Positions 58,701 through 64,000 of a stretch of 64,000 nt of DNA are shown piece by piece. The position numbers were made by a program, and so were the translations under genes. Below the pieces are notes generated by a model. It made no database searches, was not told where the DNA came from, and saw only the letters and a program-made list of their open reading frames with translations. The DNA is taken from NCBI GenBank assembly GCA_028023455.1, contig JAQFVV010006200.1, forward strand, positions 7,862,521 through 7,926,520, in the 5' to 3' direction. The stretch is from Epiperipatus broadwayi. Its lineage: Eukaryota; Onychophora; Udeonychophora; Euonychophora; Peripatidae. Every line of letters starts with the position of its first letter. The stretch's first letter is position 1.

Positions 58701-59080
58701 GTAAAATGCAATAGTAGGGACCTCTACAGGTGTTTAACCACAAGCTTATGCATTGGAAGAAAAGAGGGGAACGTTTCTCTTATAAAATTTTGTATTATAT
58801 TCAAATTATCTATAATCATCATATCATATTTTGTGCTGGTATTATATAATTAATCTTCTAATAACTGAATTCCATTAGTCTAAAAATATTTTTTATAATT
58901 GTGATTTCATCTTTTCCTCTTTTTTTTCATTATTTGTTGTACAATAATAGTCATTCAATTGTTTATCAATATTATTAACAAAAGACATCTGTGCAATGAA
59001 AAATCAACAAGCTATTTACCTCATTTGTTTGATATCTTCATTTTTTATTAAATTATTTTTAAGTTAGAAATTAATAATAA
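58701..59080. other. unassigned AT-rich DNA
   Basis: Nothing recognised between the leader-like repeat and the microsatellite. Confidence 0.3.
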
Positions 59081-59091
59081 AGACGACGATG

Positions 59092-59123
<32 letters not shown>

Positions 59124-59282
59124 AATGTTGATGATGGTGATGATGATGGTGACGATGATGATGTGGTGGTGGTGGTGATGATGATGATGATAATGATGAT
59201 GGTGGTGATGATGATGATGACGATGATAATGATGGTGATGGTGATAATGATGATGGTGATGATGATAATAATAATAATAAAA
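59081..59282 (+). repeat. GAT-type trinucleotide microsatellite
   Basis: About 200 bp of (GAT)n with GGT, GAC and AAT variants, ending in (AAT)n. Open frames on both strands (poly-His/Ser and poly-Met/Val) are repeat translations, not genes. Confidence 0.95.
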
Positions 59283-60717
59283 ACATTCCAGGAAAATATA
59301 GCATTCCTTATAATAATTCTGAATTTAAATGCATTAACTTTAAAAATTTGTTTCCTACTTTCTTAGCATGTAACATTAATTTAAATATAATATTAATATA
59401 CTTTAAAATACAGACTTTAAACAATAATAAAATAAAAAGTTGATATTTCTAACTCTAACTTTTCTATGAGAAATACCCTTAAAATTAGCAATAAAATCAC
59501 AATTTGTGCCTTTTTAATGCCAAATCCTAAGTTATTAGTAATTTTGGAAAATATTTATGCTTTAAAATGTATTTACTGCACGCTTATATCATGGATCATG
59601 GTTTAGAAATAAGAATTTCATTGAGATCTTAGAGTAAAATTTTATTGATACATTGAGATTTGTTGATTAGGGTTTTTGTAATCTTCAGAATTTTTTGTAG
59701 TTGATTCATTCGGATGTTGGTTTGGTTCATAAGATAATTTTTAAACTTTATGATAATATTTAAAATAATTCATAATGGCTGACATCATTTCATATAAATA
59801 TGCATGAAAGCAGTAGCAAAAGTGTTGAGATATGATTAAAATTTTAAGGTAAATTTCCTGTTGTCATGGCAATGGATTTTGAACTAAATATTTAACACTG
59901 GAATACAACTATGTATTAGTAAAAAAAAATCTAGTATACAAAAGTTGACTGATTTTATTCTCACAGAGATTAATTGTCCATAGTAACTAATAATTCTAGT
60001 CAATTAGTAAAAGAGTTATATAAAAGAATCTTGGTAAGAGGGTGACTTAAAACAGAATTTTATATTATCTTTGATAGGTGTAACTTTCGACTTTTATGAA
60101 GAAAACATACATAATATTCTATATAATTAACATTACTCTGTAATTAAAAATACCTCTCTAAAAATTCAATTTGTTTTCTAAGACTTCAAAATTATAATCT
60201 TTTATCTAACATATTCAATTTCAATTTTTAACTCTTACCTTTATTTTGTGTATTGTATTGATTAAAAAATATAATCTGATAAAAACTTTTTTATATAGAT
60301 TAAATATTTAAAATATTTTTTTTGTTAAAATAGGAAGTATATTTTTCTTAATTAAAACTAAAATTAAAAAGTGTGGATTTATTTAAATAAATTTTATTTA
60401 AAATTATATTTAAATTGCAGCATGCTCACACATATCCATTCACATGTATATATTGGGTTTTATGTGCATGTGTTCTTAGTCAATTAATATTCAGATTTAT
60501 AATAACTTGGGTTAAAAGAAAAAGAGAACCTTCTGGATCTTTTCTTCTTCTGTTTAAACCCAGAACAAAAAAATATATAATATGTTAAGAGAAGTTTTTT
60601 TTAAAAGTTAGACTGCCAATTGATAATTAATAGTTTCCTACCAACATCAAAGCTAAAGTTGTCTCTAGTTATTTACATGGATATACTACTTTAATTTCTA
60701 TTGTGTATATATATATA
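59283..60717. other. unassigned AT-rich DNA
   Basis: No feature recognised in this 1.4 kb. Confidence 0.35.
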
Positions 60718-60778
60718 TTGAACTCAGACTTTCAAGTTCTCTACAGCTTAAAAGTCTGAGTTTAAGTCCCTTACAATT
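60718..60778. repeat. short foldback of the B-box family
   Basis: TTGAACTCAGACTTTCAAG and AAAAGTCTGAGTTTAAGTCC are inverted copies around a short loop. The same words end the long hairpin at 7,951-8,140. A TTTAGCAT word follows at about 60,787, but no hammerhead core is present. Confidence 0.55.
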
Positions 60779-60839
60779 ACATTAAGTTTAGCATAGACAA
60801 TATACATGTATTTAAATATATATTTGTTGTGGTTTCTAT

Positions 60840-61310
60840 TGTAATTTTTCTGTTTCCAAGTATCCTTCTGGATATAATGTTTTAGAGTTTTTTAAGTAAA
60901 TTTTATCTGATCTTTCTCTGTTCACTTTGCCTGCAGTATTGTCATACTCTCCTACAATTGATTTTGTTCCATTTTCCATATTTAAATTCCTTTCATTCCC
61001 ATATGTTTATAATTAGTTAATTGGTTGCTTGATTTCCTTTGTATTTTTTAAATTTCATTCCAATTACTTTTATTACATTTTTCTTTATTCTCACTCAGTA
61101 ATTGTTTTCAGTTCAATTCCTTTAATTTTATTTTTTCCAGTGTCTTAATAATTTCTTTAATTTGCACTTCCATTTGTATGACTTTTTAATTAACATCTTC
61201 TTGTTATTCTATGTTATCTCTTTTATCTCTCATCTTTCAAACTTTTACTTATGCCTTCTATTTTCTTTTCCATTTGATATAAAATTTCCTCAAAATTTAT
61301 TTGAATAAAT
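60840..61310 (-). mobile_element. coiled-coil ORF1-like relic
   Basis: Minus-strand frames give FEEILYQMEKKIEGISKSLK, then Lys/Glu-rich text broken by stops, then MENGTKSIVGEYDNTAGKVN and SDKIYLKNSKTLYPEGYLET. The amphipathic start resembles the coiled coil of LINE ORF1 proteins. No RRM or Cys-knuckle is visible. Without a neighbouring ORF2 the assignment is tentative. Confidence 0.35.
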
Positions 61311-61548
61311 AATATAACTAGTGAACATATTCTTTATTTTTAATATAAAACAATACTAACTTTACTACAATTAAGCACATTGTAAAAAAAAATTACAAGA
61401 TTTTTTTTTATATTCTTGAATAGATGAAATGTGATAAATGAATATAAATTTAATTGAAGTAAGAACAGGATGTTGCTTTTGGAAGCCTATAAAATGTTAT
61501 GTGATAATGTTATTAGTATTAGATGTGATAATATGTTGAATTATTTCC

Positions 61549-62425
61549 ATCATCTATCAGTAAATGCTGAATGTATAGAAAATTTTAAACTTTATTTAAA
61601 CTTTTTAAATACAAACAACTTGTTACTAATAACACAATAGACAACACAGGTTAGTAATGACACATTTCATGTAGTATTATTTGCCACTCTTGCTGCCCTG
61701 ACCCATGACAGTATTTGCATAGGAGTCAAATTCGCACCTTTACATTCCTGAATATCAAATTTAAGGCAAATGTTTTAATTAACTGAGCTATTCTGTCAAA
61801 GACAAAATATAGCAGAAATTCCATATATTTAAATATGAGAGTTGGTTCAAATCCTCTTGAGTTATTCAATTTATTTTTGTTATAATTAGGGTTTTTTAAA
61901 GTTTTTCTAAGAGAAAGGTTAATTAGAGTTTTCCAAACATTGTGTATTGTTGCACTGGATTGACTTATAAAATTATTTTCCCTTGTCATATGATCAGCTT
62001 CCTTGAATTTTCTTCTTTGCACCTTTTTGTCTCTATCCAAAATTTTTGTATTTTCCCATTTCAAACATATAGTCATTAGTACATACATGGTATGCTAATG
62101 TAGACACCTTTGTTTTTTCTCTTCTAACCAGTAGTTCATGTTCTTTCAATTGCTGTTCAACAGGGTAACAGGTCTCCCCAATATATTTCCTTTCACATTC
62201 ACATGGTATTTCATAGATGCAGTGTTCCTCAGCATTTCCAATTTCCTCAAGGTGGCTTTGGAAAGCTGTTCTAATGTTATAACGATTGCAGATTTTCTTT
62301 AATTTGCTCACTATTTCTGATATGTATGGATATACTATGAGTACCAATAATTGTTTTTTTTTCTTTTGGTATCTCTTTTTATTATCCATTAAAGATTTTC
62401 TTGATGACTGCTTATGAATAACCAT
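61549..62425 (-). mobile_element. Penelope-like element, 3' end with GIY-YIG endonuclease (copy 1)
   Basis: The open frame 62,033-62,425 gives YPYISEIVSKLKKICNRYNI (the block after the reverse transcriptase in Penelope-like elements) and CIYEIPCECERKYIGET, the GIY-YIG-type nuclease motif with the Cys pair typical of these elements. LKEHELLVRREKTK follows. The second open frame, 61,726-62,088, is shifted relative to the first. A 3' UTR with a tRNA-like segment (61,707-61,797) ends near 61,549 with AGTAAATGCTGAATG. The reverse transcriptase proper is missing, so the copy is 5'-truncated. Confidence 0.85.
61707..61797 (-). repeat. tRNA-like segment in Penelope 3' UTR, copy 1
   Basis: On the minus strand: GACAGAATAGCTCAGTTAAT (A box), then TTTGACTCCTATGCAAATAC preceded by GCGAA (B-box-like), closing with CTGTC that pairs with the start GACAG. 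The same segment occurs in the opposite-facing copy at 62,870-62,957. Confidence 0.6.
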
Positions 62426-62481
62426 TCTTCATGAGAGTTTATTCTATGTGAATCTTTTCATTTTCCAAATCATGGTTTTGA

Positions 62482-63115
62482 AATATATTGGTGAGAGCTG
62501 TTGCCCTATTGAACAATGATTGAAAGAACACAAACTAATGGTTAGAAGAGAATAAACAGATGTGTTTACAGTAGCATATGATGTATGTACTAATGACCAT
62601 ATCTTTAATTGAGAAAATACAAAAATATTGAATAGAGAAGAAAAGGTGCAAAGAAGGAAATTCAAGGAAGCTGATCATATGGCAATGGCAAATATTCCTG
62701 TAAGTCAACCCAGTGTGGCAATGCACAATGTATTGGAGCCTCTAACTAACCTTGCACTTAACAAAAAAAATTTAAAAAGTCTCTAATTATAAAAAAATTG
62801 AAGGACTCAGGAGGATTTGAACCAATCCTCATATATAAATATATGAAATTTCTACTATCTGTTACCTTTGACAGAATTCAGTTGGTTAGAGTGTTTGCCT
62901 TAAATTCAATATTCAAGAATCTACAAGTGTGAGTTTGACTCCTATATAAATACTGTCACTGGTTGGGTCAGAAACACCTGAAGAAGAGTGGAGAATAATT
63001 ATTAACCTGTGTAGTCTATTTGTGTGTTATTACTAAGATGTTGTTTCTATTTGAAAAATTTAAATAAAGTTTAAAATTTTCTATACATTCAACATTTACT
63101 GATAGATTATGAAAA
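62482..63115 (+). mobile_element. Penelope-like element, 3' end (copy 2), head to head with copy 1
   Basis: The plus strand begins inside the GIY-YIG motif (YIGESCCPIEQ), continues LKEHKLMVRRE, AYDVCTNDHIFN and VQRRKFKEADHM, then the same 3' UTR with the tRNA-like segment and TTTAAATAAAGTTTAAAATT, ending near TTTACTGATAG at about 63,100. Several stops. About 55 bp separate it from copy 1, so the pair forms an inverted repeat of about 1.5 kb. Confidence 0.8.
62870..62957 (+). repeat. tRNA-like segment in Penelope 3' UTR, copy 2
   Basis: GACAGAATTCAGTTGGTTAG (A-box-like), TGTTTGCCTTAAATTC, GAGTTTGACTCC (B-box-like) and ACTGTC. It is better preserved in the A region than copy 1. Confidence 0.6.
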
Positions 63116-64000
63116 TAGTCCAACATAGTATCAAATCTAATACACAACCAACACAAACCTTCAGGTAGATAATGTTATTGGTATTAATTTTTTTAATCAA
63201 ATGGCAAGAAGTGGTCTATAGGTAATATAAAACTGAGGTCTCTAAAATGTATAGAAACTGATCTGTTATTAGATTTATATTAGTTCAAATTCCAAAAGAG
63301 TAAAAGACAACTGTTAATTACAAAAGTGAAGTCCTCACTGATGACACCAAAAGCTAGAAAACTATCTGGTGATTTGGGATATTATAGCACTATACAATCT
63401 GCTTTCTATTAATTACATAGGTTTACCATAAGTGTCTCTGGTGAAGGTTAATGAGAACTGTTCTTGAAAATAAGCAAATGAAAAAATTGTGATGTTAATA
63501 GAATTATTGATATTTTTTATATAAAATAATATTAACACGCAATAATTATGTAGCACTTATATATAAGCATTAATAAAATGTGTGTTAAAAAATTAAAAAT
63601 TTATCTACACTTCTTGACTTTTTTTCAGAAGAAGTTATGATTTAATTGCAGTTTAAAAGTTTAATTATGTAAACTGTGTTCACATCTAATTTTTTTAATA
63701 AGTCTAATATTTAGCTTCATTCTTAATGAAAATTATACTTAAGGTAACTTTAAAGGCTTTTTTTTTTCTTTTTGAATAGAGTTAATAAATATCCAATTAA
63801 AATTTACTTGATAATGAACAAAAATGATTAAAAAAATTTTGCAAAGAAAGATTCAGAATTATTTAAAGATAATTACTTTAAAAAATGATTGGATGTGTTC
63901 AAAGACATAGATAAAAAATGTTTGTTTATGTAAGTATGAAAAATTGTTAGTTACATCTACAAACACACACATATATAAATTGTAACAATTTTATTTTATT
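63116..64000. other. unassigned AT-rich DNA to window end
   Basis: No recognised feature. A few words around 63,330-63,370 (GATGACACCAAAAGCTAGAAA) faintly recall the CAAAACTC-type repeats but cannot be assigned. Confidence 0.3.

Noticed and set aside
59071-59366. Poly-His/Ser and poly-Met/Val ORFs
   Set aside because: Both are readings of the GAT microsatellite.
62444-62726. Minus-strand ORFs overlapping Penelope copy 2
   Set aside because: They are antisense to the plus-strand YIGE...EHK codons of the second copy.

Overview
This is an AT-rich window of nuclear DNA from an animal. The degenerate LINEs, Penelope-like element, tRNA-derived SINEs with poly(A) tails, foldback elements and long microsatellites all point to a metazoan with a repeat-rich genome. 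A lophotrochozoan (mollusc, possibly cephalopod, or flatworm) is a guess. There are no operons, no convincing intact host gene, and only one short exon-like ORF (55,526-55,714 minus). Almost everything recognisable is mobile-element sequence, much of it nested.

Layout. 1-9 kb: a 3.5-kb non-coding repeat (copy A, 1,414-4,878) and a shorter element with the same terminal signature (5,035-5,834), then a 190-bp near-perfect hairpin (7,951-8,140). 9-24 kb: hammerhead ribozymes (9,527-9,627; 20,715-20,786), a foldback element (11,574-11,756), two copies of a tRNA-derived SINE (12,229-12,332; 23,757-23,864), a tandem array (15,082-15,910), a GATA/GGTA microsatellite, and a retrocopied poly(A) transcript inside a tandem repeat (21,976-22,521). 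25-29 kb: an RTE-type LINE in two opposite-facing pieces, one carrying a 519-bp foldback insertion. 29-37 kb: AT-rich DNA, a foldback cluster and repeat copy B. 38-46 kb: one old minus-strand LINE, apparently broken by a tRNA-Gly SINE, a foldback element that itself carries a TA-flanked MITE, and a 4.2-kb TIR element; a decayed third hammerhead lies here. 46.8-49.9 kb: a more recent minus-strand LINE with a 229-bp internal tandem duplication. 50.7-54.2 kb: inverted copy C of the 3.5-kb repeat. 55-57.7 kb: the least repeat-like part, with the exon candidate and a possible LTR. 58-64 kb: ORF1-like LINE relics, a trinucleotide microsatellite and a head-to-head pair of Penelope-like element ends.

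The most interesting signal is a dispersed family of type I hammerhead-ribozyme hairpins with a minimal stem III. It is physically linked to tRNA-like, B-box-containing arms. Two copies keep the full catalytic core and base-paired stems, and one is mutated. The long palindrome at 7,951-8,140 looks like the same element without its ribozyme core. The window also records its own insertion history: an empty site for the MITE, and a LINE reading frame that is restored when the 4.2-kb element is removed.
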